Shown: piece after piece, positions 11,645 to 22,004 of the stretch
How positions within the stretch are numbered: the first letter of the stretch is position 1
Layout: every line of letters begins with the position of its first letter
NCBI RefSeq assembly: GCF_000327385.1
Contig: NW_008708707.1
Location: 3,628,298-3,692,297 of the forward strand
DNA: 64,000 bases
From: Lottia gigantea
Lineage: Eukaryota; Mollusca; Gastropoda; Lottiidae
Reading direction: 5' to 3'
Notes under the pieces: model-generated
What the model was told of the DNA's origin: nothing
The model's database searches: none
The model's input: the letters and a program-made list of their open reading frames with translations, nothing else
Made by a program: the position numbers and the translations under genes

Positions 11645-12120
11645 CGTTCAATATGGAGAATTTTGGCAAAACTAGAGATAGCTTGCCAGGCAAGGTAACA
11701 TACGACCACTACCAGCTGTCAGAAATGATAACAAAATCTTTAGTGACGTTTTACAGGATCTGATAAAAACTGTAGTCTCTATCGTGCATACATGTCAAAT
11801 TTGACGCGTTTTCACTTGACTCTTTCACTGTTCATCCGATTATTACCAAATTCGAACTTGACTGAGATTTTATCAAAATATAAACCTCTATCGTACCAAC
11901 AGGAAATGTGAACGGACCGACGGACGAACAGGGAAACGGCAATATACGTCCATATTTACATGTGGGCGTATAAAAACTGATCAAAATCGGATAGAAAACA
12001 TAGCCTCTATCGGGTCTACGAGACAAATTTGAAACGGTTTTGTTTAGCCAAGGTCAATAACTAAACTAAACTTCCATGCCATTATTATCACATTCAACCT
12101 AAACTGAGATAGACAATTAG
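11645..12120. mobile_element. MITE-like repeat, GTGGGCGTATAAAAA family (two nested copies)
   Basis: It contains CTTGCCAGGCAAGG at 11682, 'GATTATTACCAAATTCGAAC' at about 11840, GGACCGACGGACGAACAGGG at about 11916, and the terminal word ACATGTGGGCGTATAAAAA at about 11959. These words occur in this order in a dispersed repeat that I know from molluscan introns. A second diverged unit, ATTATTATCACATTCAACC, follows. Related ends occur at about 34432-34450 and 39038-39052, and internal parts at 505-605 and 42235-42303. Confidence 0.55.
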
Positions 12121-14261
12121 AAAACAATATGTGAAAAAGTGAAATATGATGAAAATTAAAAGTTATAAATTGAGTTAAAACCACATCTTTAAATTAATGT
12201 ACTTCTTTCACCGGAAAAAAACGATTAGCAGTTAATTTTTAAATTTCCGAGTTCCTGAAAGATTGACGTCAATAATGTCAAATGCCAACAATAAAACTCC
12301 CAGATTCGTATAAAAATAGATTGGGCGACACACATAAAGACGTTACACTTAATGATGCACTATATACACATAGCATGCATAACACTTTGATGAGTTAAAA
12401 CATTTGGAATGAGGTTGGTCTACATTCGACAAACTCTCGAAAAATCTTTAATCAATATGCAATATCGAAATACAGCATGGAAATGTTCTGCAAGACAAGC
12501 AATGTAGAGAATACGGAGGAAACTAGAACCCGGAACCTTTATCAATGAACACCTTGCAGTCATATAATAACTATATGAAATTTAGAATAAGTTATTATTG
12601 CCAAAATATTTTAACTGAAAACTCAACTAACCAGTGACTTCTCTTTTTGCATCTGACAAAATATGATCAACTGCAATTACTTTTCTACACAATTCATTAC
12701 TTAACTTCATCAGAAGATCCAACTGACACAACAAGATGAGATGTTTCCATAACTATTTCACAATGACATCCCTCATATCCCTTCCAGATATTCTACATTA
12801 ATATGACAACAATTCCCTCCCAAAAAAATAGCACAAGCAAAAATCATAAGACACAAATCCCTGGCGTATAAAACACCTGTTTCCACAATTACACAACACA
12901 ATACCTACACTTTGTTTACTCTACAGAAGTTAAAATATTACAATGAACTAACGTGATATTTTAAAGACTAACACGTGCTCTCTCGTCGATTGCTGTACTG
13001 GGTAGATGTTGAGATTGAACTGTCGATGTTATAGAGATCGTTTTCCACCCAAAGGAAAATATTTATGGTCACAGAAACAATAAAATTATTGATACCTTAA
13101 GGTGTCAAAATCAGCGTCCAATTATAACAATAGTTAGTTGTCTATAATATTCCCGTTTTATCGTATCATAATGGAAAATGTACACAATACACCTTGAAAG
13201 GTCAAAATTGAAAGGACAACCACCTCAAGCATGAAGAAAATAAAAGAAAAGACGTTTGGTTTTCATTCAGCATAACTCTATATAAACAACTGGTTGTTGA
13301 AGTCACCTTTACGTAATGAAATCGTGACACACCAACTTGAACCTCAAACTCTAATCAAATTAGTTTTGGTACATGGTTTGTGCGTTACTCGTTTCATGTC
13401 AGCAATCCATTCAACAGAAAGACTTTTCTTACAACGTTTATACTATTTGCACTTTATTTAAAAACCAATACTGTTTTCAGAGCTTCCCTTTTATACTATG
13501 TATGTCTTTTCTACATGGCAAAGTCACAAGAAAAGACGAGTCGTCTTTTTAACTTTCTAAGCTGTGAACACTATTACTGATTTGCTTAGCTAAAAAAAAA
13601 TTCCAGTTTCTGAGACTAACGTACGGTTGATCTAACGGATAGCAAACATGTCCCTGTTCGCCCATAGAGGTCACCACTATATTCCTTCTTCTTGCAGAAC
13701 CTCCATCTTCACCATCCTATTTTTCTCCACGAGACCCTGAAGATCCGTTGACATCATCTCGTCTACTAACCAAATCACAGACGCCATTTCTCCAACCACC
13801 AAAACCAATGACAGACAGCCAATTATTCAAATTAATATGGAATATTTTAGAAGTACAGAATCGGATCATCAAACCTTTTTTTTATCGACATTAATTTTGA
13901 AGCATAACGAATTTAAATCGTAACCAGCTACCTACATCCATGGCGTCCATCCACCAAAAAACTTCAGCCAAGCTCAGAAACTAATTTTAACAGCATACCA
14001 TAATTACTACAACGATCAGCTTTACCTGTATTCTCATCTACATTCAACAGAATCTCCACTTCTTAAATAATATGATAACGGATTCGAGCCAACTATCATC
14101 TGGCACCGGGATACAGGGGCGGAGACAGGTTTATGTCCAAAGGGGGCGAGATATCTGAGATTGCCCGAATCTCTAACCTACAATTATGCAATTTCTGTTC
14201 GAAAAACTTGCTTTCGGGGCTGCGAGGGGGGAAATCGGGAGCGGGGCTCTGCTTAGGAAAC

Positions 14262-14400
14262 GTAAGCCGCGGCTGCTCAGTGAGTTAGACGCTTGCTCGC
14301 TAACCTGAAGGTCCAGGGCTCAATCAACCCGGTCTTTTCAACTCGGTTTCCTCCTGTCATTGATGCTAAGAGAGGCTGACGTGAAAGGTGAAGAATCTTG
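14262..14400 (+). mobile_element. tRNA-derived SINE head (truncated)
   Basis: The text runs from GCCGCGGCTGCTCAGTGAG (A-box-like, starting about 14266) through GGTCCAGGGCTCAATCAACC (B-box-like, about 14310-14330). It is followed by AGAGAGGCTGACGTGAAAG, which corresponds to part of the SINE-A body at 2141-2405. The stem pairing needed for a functional tRNA is not maintained, so this is a SINE remnant and not a tRNA gene. Confidence 0.6.
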
Positions 14401-16251
14401 CTCACATATAAATATTACAAATTTCAAATTAACAGAGGAGACATGTAACATAACTGAAATAATTGGCGATTAACGTCTTTCTTTAAAATAGAAACAATTA
14501 ACATATTTGTAAAATCATTAAACGAAGTATATCTGTAGGTCATCTTATAGAGAAAGATTAAACCATATAAACCTAGAAATGAACTAGAGGGCAGTTTTCT
14601 ATTTTATAGTCTTATTATATTATTGTTTGAGATTAGAGATCCAGCCATATTAAATTTGCTAGCCATATTTTATTGTTATGTGGGCCATGTGGCAAGCTAT
14701 CTTGTACAAATTTTAGAGAAGAAAAGTCAAAGTTAAGTCCGCCATCCGTTTGATCACTGTTTTAGCTTATCTAAATGGTGTTCAAATCTAACATCGAAAT
14801 TTTGGCATTGAAATCCATGCGAATACAGAATTATCCGCGTTGAAAGTTAAAACGACGACTCGTCTTTTCTTGATACTACGCAATAGAAAAGACATAATAT
14901 AGAAGAAAGTGAAATTCTAATGTAAAGTATATTTGAAGGTAATATGAGATTTTTCGTGCAATTCTGGTAGTTCTTAAAACTGTTTACACATAATTTACAC
15001 ATTCTTTTGACGAGATTTATGATTGACGGAATTTTTCTTGAAGACTCAAATCAACCGCTGAAATTGGCGAACGTGGCCTTAAAAGTCCAATTTGAAATTG
15101 CAGGAATGCAAGTTGAAACGAATAATAAAGATGTTTATATATAGCGAAATGAAGAACACTGTCATTAAAGAGACATAAATGTTAAATAAGTTGGATTTAC
15201 ATGGTAATAAGTAGGTAAAAACGGTTTCTAAAGCAGGGCAACATAAGAGAACATGAAATTCATCATCAACAACCTTTATATAACAGTTCTTATTTGTCAT
15301 TTTAATGTGCATCTGTTTACATCCCTGTTTTAATAGCCAGACTATGTGCACTACATCAAAATTATGTTATTTAATTATATATTATGTTATTCTCTATATT
15401 TTTTTTAGGTATAATTTAATTGTTTGAATAAGGTTTTAAAGTTAAAATAATACGTGAATAGGTTATAAATGTATAATTTAGTTGAATTTTTTTTTAACTC
15501 GTTTTGAATAATAATATCATATCGGACTTTGGTGTGAGTCAAATGTGTCGCATATCTATTGATCACTTGTTACTACCATATAACATGCAGTGTATGTTTG
15601 TGTGTGTGTCTTTTCAACTAAAATCATACTAATGACTAACTAATTTTCACATAATTAATAGACTTATCCATTGCTCTGTGACCTTGGCCAGTGCTTTCAT
15701 TGAGACTCGTCTCAATACACCCTAACACTAGCATGCTAGTAGAGCCTTCGACCGATTTTGCCATTTAAATCAAAAACCCTTGAGTTCCACCCAAATATTG
15801 CCATCTTTTTAATGTGTCGTCTTTTTGGTACACAAATATCGATAAAACTTCAAAATCAACACACTAAGCTTGGAATTTTTTAATCCCCTTAAAAATTTAT
15901 GGAGTGAACCGATATGTACAGACAGTCCATGGTCTAGCTGGATTAAAAGCGGTCCACAAAGGATGTGATAGAAACCCAGACCCAAACAGATATGTTTAAG
16001 TAATTTTTTAGCAATCTGATCTTAATGCATTTATGGGTGTTTCGTTTCATACTTTATTTGCAAGTTACTGCACTGTCTTGTCATATTGATCTGACAAATT
16101 TTTTCCTTAATCATGTCCAGTCGGAATTTGCTCAATTTGATCAGATCGTGAATGGCAAGGGGAGGCACCCTTAAAGTTTTGGCAACGAATCTCTTCCATA
16201 AATAACAGATTTCATATACACGGTGACAAAATTTCAACGAGGATAGCACTA

Positions 16252-16335
16252 AGGAAATGAAATGAAATGAATGAATGGAGTTTTACGTCCTACTCTTCAG
16301 CACCAATAGCACCAGGGAGGGTTGATGTTGAGTAT
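16252..16335 (-). mobile_element. SINE-A fragment (3' end)
   Basis: GAATGGAGTTTTACGTCCTA followed by CTTCAGCACC matches the 3' end of the SINE-A body in reverse orientation, preceded by a GAAAT-repeat tail. The rest of the element is missing. Confidence 0.65.
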
Positions 16336-17003
16336 CAAAAGACCTACAACGTTGCTATTTTTCTATAATTAAATATGTCATTGTACATCTCTTACCTGTG
16401 ATTGGAAAATATTTACCAGATTTATCCATCTTAAATATAGCTGTGTTCACTCAATTAACAAATCACCAAATTACATCATGTACAAAAATTAAAAGTTATG
16501 GCGATCACTGAAAGGTTAAAATGAAATGTTTTCAACAGTTATTGACCGTGAATGGTAGTCCTAAGTTATTCAAATAGTTTGTTTTCAAATATAGATACAT
16601 GACATCTTCATCGGCGTTTCTGTTCAAACATCACATCAACAAACCAAGGTCAAACGTACGTGTTTTGGTTGACTTCGTCGTTCTTCTTACAAATCGGCAA
16701 ATAATGTCGCATATCTATAAGCTTATTAATATATACTTCGACTTAATAATACAATAAATTTATTCGAAAACTTTTTTGTCCGTAAACATTTAATATGTAG
16801 GCTGTATTGGTGAGATCCGATGAGTTCGATAAGTCATATTTCGGATGAACGGTTTTTGAGTTATTTCCCTTTACCTTAAAATCCGGGAGTCAACGCAATC
16901 GACAGCAGACAATTTGATTAGGATTTTAACCACATTTGACATGCTTCTACACACGATTCCTTGAATAAGTTGATACTAAAAGTTAATGAGTAAACGGTAG
17001 GCG

Positions 17004-17273
17004 ATGTTGTTTATCATTCTGCTTTTTTATAACCAAGGTTGCTTGATAAGATCTGATCATATTACAAGTGAAGGCCGTGATATGCTGGACAAAAAATATG
17101 CACAAATGGAAGTGAGATTATTGGAGGCGAGATCAAGTGCAGCCCAGTCCCCATGGACCAACCCTAAATCTGTGGTTAATTTTTTATATATGTCCCAAAG
17201 GAACAGTTCCAAAAGTATAAAATCTGACAGTAGAAATGGTAATACGGTAATTACTTTTTTCAAACAAAAATAG
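17004..17273 (+). CDS. Unrecognised ORF, possible first exon
   Basis: An ATG-initiated frame of 89 codons. Residues 1-15 are hydrophobic (LFIILLFY core) and could be a signal peptide. They are followed by a soluble, well-mixed segment containing DMLDKKYAQMEVRLLEAR, likely helical, and a Ser/Lys-rich end. If it is a first exon, a candidate donor is ATG followed by GTAATACG at about 17239, giving about 78 codons. I do not recognise a family. The composition is more protein-like than other small frames nearby, but no further exons were identified, so this may be chance. Confidence 0.25.
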   Translation: MLFIILLFYNQGCLIRSDHITSEGRDMLDKKYAQMEVRLLEARSSAAQSPWTNPKSVVNFLYMSQRNSSKSIKSDSRNGNTVITFFKQK

Positions 17274-19000
17274 ATTGCTATTTTCTAGTTTGGGTTAATT
17301 ATTGCAGCTAGTTATAAGTAATAATCAATAATTGATAAGCGTCGTGCTACACAAGTCCTGAAGGGTCATGTCATTAATAAAAACTTTTAACAAAAACCAG
17401 ATAAATTATTTAATAGTTCACCATTACAATACAAACAAAATATATTTTAAACTGAAGTCTTTCTTACTGTGAGAAGTACATCAGCCAACCATCCTGTGTA
17501 AAAACACTACAGTAGGTATCATATTCACAATGAAATGTTGGAAGACAGGGGTGATGACAAATTAAAGTTTATGTATTAAATTTGTGAAGATAATCAAAAT
17601 TTAGCTCAAGATATCTCTTTTTTTTTTTATCTTTGGTGGACTAATGACCTCAGACATCCTTTCTTTATAACCCCATCATTTCCAAAAATACTTTAACTTT
17701 GAGGGTCTGTAACTTTAGAACCTATTGACATAGGGCATTTACGTAGAAACCAGACTTTGGCTACCCAACTAATGGTTTTAATAGGCCAAGCTGAGGACGA
17801 AAAATTAATCAGGAAAAATTTCAAATTTTGACCCCAACTTTTTTATCTCTTTTACAAAAGAGTTAATTTGTGGAGTTTGAAACTTGCTACAAAGTTTTTG
17901 TTTCTGCCTGAAGTGCAAAACTTTTACCAAGACATCCAAGATTTCACAGAGTAGAATTCACCAAGATAGATTTGCTGTATCAATACCTTTATACAAATAT
18001 GTACATTAAATTTTAAAAATTCACAAGAGTAATAAATTCAGTTCAGCCAGAACTATTTTCTGATGACCACTATGTGAATATGTTCCAACATAACCTAGCA
18101 CCAAACACTAAACATTTTTCAATATGCACTATTCATAGATGAGCATGATATCATACTGGCAGGCGTTAAACACTCAGAAAAAAATTCTCAGATTATCACT
18201 TAAGTGTATCATTCTTACCTTGTACTGAACAAACAAACAATGAATAGCAATTTATCAAAAACAGCTTGCCAAAACTTGAGAGCAAAAATCAAAATACATT
18301 AAATTATAAAGATTTGAAGTCTTATTCAATAAATATATTGCATGTTGACTAGGTTTTATCAAAAATGAATAATTTTGGAAAGTTTACAAAGCACTACTTT
18401 CATGTTTTTAAAGATTCATCCAAGTCTGACTCTGATCAATGACTCAGATAAGGTCAGCTCCATGTTAAATCAAACCAGGTTCTTCAACTCTCCCACAGTT
18501 CAATCTTGCCCAAAATCTTTTAAATACACACAAATAAACCACAGTTTCATCAAAATATATCATAATCTTAAATGGAAATTCTATATTAGTTTTAAAAACC
18601 CACGATATTTCAAGTCACAAAGGCTCCCTTTCTCAGGGACATGAAATGTTAGTTGAAGATCAGTGATGTCACTTCCCTTGGTACGTTTAACCTTGCTTTG
18701 CATGACAAGAATCCAATATGGCTTCACAAAATGATGATCGTTCAAAAATGAAGATGCAGTTAGTCAAGGAGTTGAAGGAAATGTTCAATAAAATAGAAGA
18801 AACACAAACCATTTCACAAAGTTTTTTACTGATCCATTTTTAGTTGATCCAAATAATGTGGATACTCTATAGCACAACACATTAACACCATTTCTATTCA
18901 TACAGATATGAAATAACTAGAGATGTGTTGAATTCGGTTGATAAAGATGGATTTCAGTTTGTGAAATAAGTTTTGTTGTTGTTTGGATTGTAGTTGGTAT
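17274..19000. other. Spacer downstream of ARL6IP5
   Basis: No supportable gene on the plus strand. The proximal part may be ARL6IP5 3' UTR. A repeat unit at 18631-18760 is shared with a CELSR intron (51191-51341). It contains a 41-codon ATG frame with a coiled-coil-like peptide, which I attribute to the repeat. Confidence 0.5.
18631..18760 (+). repeat. Dispersed repeat, copy 1
   Basis: The words TGAAATGTTAGTTGAA, ATGTCACTT, CATGACAAGAATC, ATGGCTTC and AATGATGATCGTTCA occur in the same order as TGAAATGTAAGTTGAA, ATGTCACTT, CATGACAGGAATC, ATGGCTTC and AATAATGATCTTTCA at 51191-51341. Two diverged copies in unrelated contexts show a dispersed element of unknown class. Confidence 0.6.
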
Positions 19001-21097
19001 CTACGATCCAGCTTCTTGCTCTTGACCCAGACCTTCTAAAATAATTCCCATTGGTGTTCTTTTTAATCCTACATACTCCATTTTATTAGTTATCTTGTTC
19101 TTTATGCTCCTCATTCTTAATGAAGCATGAATTAAAATTACTGAAAGGAAAAATAAAAATTCACATAAATAACAGAAAGCACCGAGAGATAAGCAAATAA
19201 ATCTTGAAATGGATTTTTCAAATATGATGCCAGTAGATGTTTTCATAGGATCCACAAGAGTTGAAGCATAGTTAATCTTAAAACTTATCTTTCCAAAATT
19301 AATTCGGAAAATCCAAATTCGCTGGAAACTATCGATTATCAAAAGAAATCTTGCCAGGCATGGTATCATATGTCCACTGGTATCTTTGTCAAGGCTTGAA
19401 AGTAGACATGACATTGTCCGGTACAATCTATCAAATGTTTTGAATACAAAATCTGAGGCCCAGCACCAATTCATTCCTGGAGACGGGACTGGGTATATTG
19501 TTTATTGTATACCTTAAAGGTATTTCTTGGTTAAATTTTGAAGGCATTTATACACAAGATCTGACACGACAAGACATAGAAACCATAAAAATTTCATAAA
19601 CTATACTATTATGAATTTCTTTATTAGGTTTAAGAAGATTTATAGGATAACCGTTATGATCATCTTTGATTTAGTTCATTGCATATTAGCATCACAATTA
19701 TTGTAAACATAACTTTAACCCTGTGCCAGTGCCTTATATTGAATAGTAACTGGTTACTCTTCAATCACCCTAATCTATAAACTATATATACTGGATACAG
19801 CCCATCACTACACAGCACAACTTATTCCCATGTTTTATTGTGTCTATTGTGTTGTGCTGTACCTTGTATTGGATCTGGTTTGGAAGCACCTAACTCAACA
19901 GGTTTTATTTAAAGATATCAATAATATGTTTACTTACAAAGAAGTGGAAAAGCTATTCCAAATATAAAAACTATCACAGCACCAAACATATATACTAATA
20001 AATAACCACCAACTAATATCAAAACAACACTAACAAGAGGATGATCTCGTTTAAATTTTCTGGCCTTCCACTGGTTATTAGTAGAATAAACAAATCCACC
20101 AAAGGCTACTGATATTGCAGCGAAACCAAACACCATCTTTACTGGATGAATGAGTCTGAAAGAGTAATTTCAAGCCTTCTTTGCATTGCTATTTATAATA
20201 ATGGATATAAAGCCTATAGATAAAAATCTCCTATTGTGACCTAGGCCAGTGCTTCTATAGAAAAGTACCTTCTATAACACCCAATAGTGTTAGCAATAGT
20301 GGGCCTAATTTATAGATCATATCAATATATTGGTAATTGTTAGAGCCCCTGTAGACAGTAGAGTAGGAACCGTCTACATATCTGACTAGGATGGAGATAA
20401 TTTGGGGCAATTTCTTTATTTTTACAACATTTAAGGCACAAAATTTAGTTTTTTACATGACTCAGCGACTTACTTGCACTTGACACAAATCCGTCATAAA
20501 ATGATCAAAATAATTAAATTTCAAAATCGATTATAATTTATATGTCAAAGTTACATTTTCTCCACTGTACCCGTTAACATGTAGTAATCTCTTCCACATA
20601 GTTTCCCTTCGACACATTACATACCCACAATAAACTATAATAACTGATCAAAGCAAGAATATACTTCTATGACGCAAACATAACCCATGAAATTAAGAAT
20701 TTGGGCATGTTTTTGATTATATTAACAGGGTTTCTCAATTGAATTATTTCTTGTAATCGATGCCCAGCCCTAGTCATGTAGTGGCATGGCATGTCAAGCC
20801 CTTGTTCAATATTGCTAACATATGACATGAGTGCAGTTTGACAGAAATGCCTGTGTGACAGTGTCAAGTGTAATAATGTGACGTGTAGTCCATAATCGTG
20901 TAATAAATCTGTACAAACCCAATAATCAGGAATAATATGAGAGCTGTCAAGAAATAGTTTGTTTGGTAGTACAAGAGATTGTTCAGAACTCTGTTAGACC
21001 ATTTTTCTTGGTCTTTAATGTTAGGAATCTGAAATCTAGCCGAGCCGATGAGAAAATCTTCGAGGCCCCGCAACGGTGCCAGCACCACATCAGCCAT
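19001..21097 (-). CDS. ARL6IP5: PRA1 family protein 3 (ARL6IP5/JWA/PRAF3)
   Basis: Three coding exons: 21097-20919, 20155-19938 and 19140-19001, giving 178 aa against about 188 in human. It is a small endoplasmic-reticulum membrane protein of the PRA1 family; the mammalian member affects glutamate transporter trafficking and microtubule or ER behaviour. Family landmarks are visible: an N-terminal APLRGLEDF, then [12 protein letters not shown] before the first hydrophobic pair, a hydrophilic loop with [10 protein letters not shown], a second hydrophobic pair ending FGIAFPLL, and a tail [11 protein letters not shown]. The start is in good context (AAAATGG) and matches the family's short N-terminus. 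Phases are 2 then 1, both consistent. The first donor is GTTTGT, weaker than the rest. The gene is divergent from UBA3. Intron 2 carries a SINE-independent repeat containing CTTGCCAGGCA at about 19349. Confidence 0.93.
19349..19395 (+). repeat. CTTGCCAGGCA repeat fragment in ARL6IP5 intron 2
   Basis: CTTGCCAGGCATGGTATCAT followed by CCACTGGTATC resembles text at 11681-11725 and 32369-32410, where the core is the palindrome CTTGCCAGGCAAG. It is a short diverged member of a dispersed family. Confidence 0.45.
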
Positions 21098-22004
21098 TTT
21101 GTCAATATAATCGTGACAGGAATAGCCGGTCAGGTGGTAGATGGGTACATTAATTTTTTGGAATGGTTGTAATTTTAAAAGAATCAAAAAACGCAAATAT
21201 TGGATTAAAATTAGGTACATAATCATGTAAACGAAGTTTTTGATAACGAAATTTCCAATACTGTCCCTTAATTGGCTTTCAGCAATTTCTACAACGTCTA
21301 ATGCACAAATTTCGGTATATTACATTAATTTGTTCGCTAACTTGCCGATTCGTCTTAGCTAGCTTATTGTACGCTAACTTTAGCCCGGTGTTACTTCAAT
21401 GTAAAAAAAATAAGGATTCTTTTGACATTATCATCAGAATCCTATGTTGCTGAGAGAATTTTTAGTGTGTTCAGGTGATATTTCTTTTCAATTAATGATG
21501 CAAGAACAATAAAAATGGAACCAACCCCATTAGAGCAGATAAATGCGAATCTAATAATAAGGATATTTACAAAATACTTGAAAAAGCTTTTCTCAGAGGC
21601 AGTGACTATTTACCACGTATTGCTAAATAGTTCAAGACCATCGTGAGGCAATTTACCTAAATTTTGTTTCCAAACAAATACTTGTTTTGCATAAAAAAAA
21701 CCCTATCACATCAGAAACAATTGGTTGCCTAGCAGACAAACAACTAATGTATAGTAGCCAATATCTAATTCTTATTTAAATTCTGGGGCGAAACAGGATG
21801 GGGCAAAGTGGATGAAATAGGTAAGGGTCAAAATAGAATAGGGGCGTAATCGCAAAAGGCGACGTGAGAAGGGGCGATGTGGGAAGACACCAGTACCAGT
21901 ATGGAAGACTGGTGTATCCTTGGAGATATAAGGGATGTGATCAGATGAATGAAAAATAATTGTGAATGTACTTTCTTTTTTGTTTCTGCTAGATCATAAC
22001 AAAT
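21098..22004. promoter_or_regulatory. Shared divergent promoter region, ARL6IP5 / UBA3
   Basis: The two start codons face away from each other across 907 bp, so both promoters must lie here or within first introns. On the UBA3 side there is a plausible non-coding first exon ending at 21820 (AAATAG then GTAAGGG), joined to an acceptor TTTCTGCTAG ending at 21992, twelve bases before the UBA3 ATG. I see no clear TATA box and no CpG-rich island. Binding sites cannot be assigned by eye. Confidence 0.55.

Larger units (their letters stand above)
10605..17003. other. Non-coding, repeat-rich spacer
   Basis: No exon is supportable. It holds two nested copies of the mollusc-type 'GTGGGCGTATAAAAA' family at about 11645-12120, GGGACA-family fragments at about 13395-13670 and 14750-15080 (reverse), a tRNA-like SINE head at 14262-14400, and a SINE-A fragment at 16252-16335. 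Open frames of 60-90 codons lie in these repeats or lack an ATG. Confidence 0.5.

Noticed and set aside
14262-14335. A tRNA gene
   Set aside because: A- and B-box-like words are present, but the acceptor and anticodon stems do not pair well and a SINE body follows.
18721-18846. 41-codon ATG frame with coiled-coil-like peptide as a small gene
   Set aside because: The start region matches a dispersed repeat also found at 51191-51341, and there is no splice or family support.
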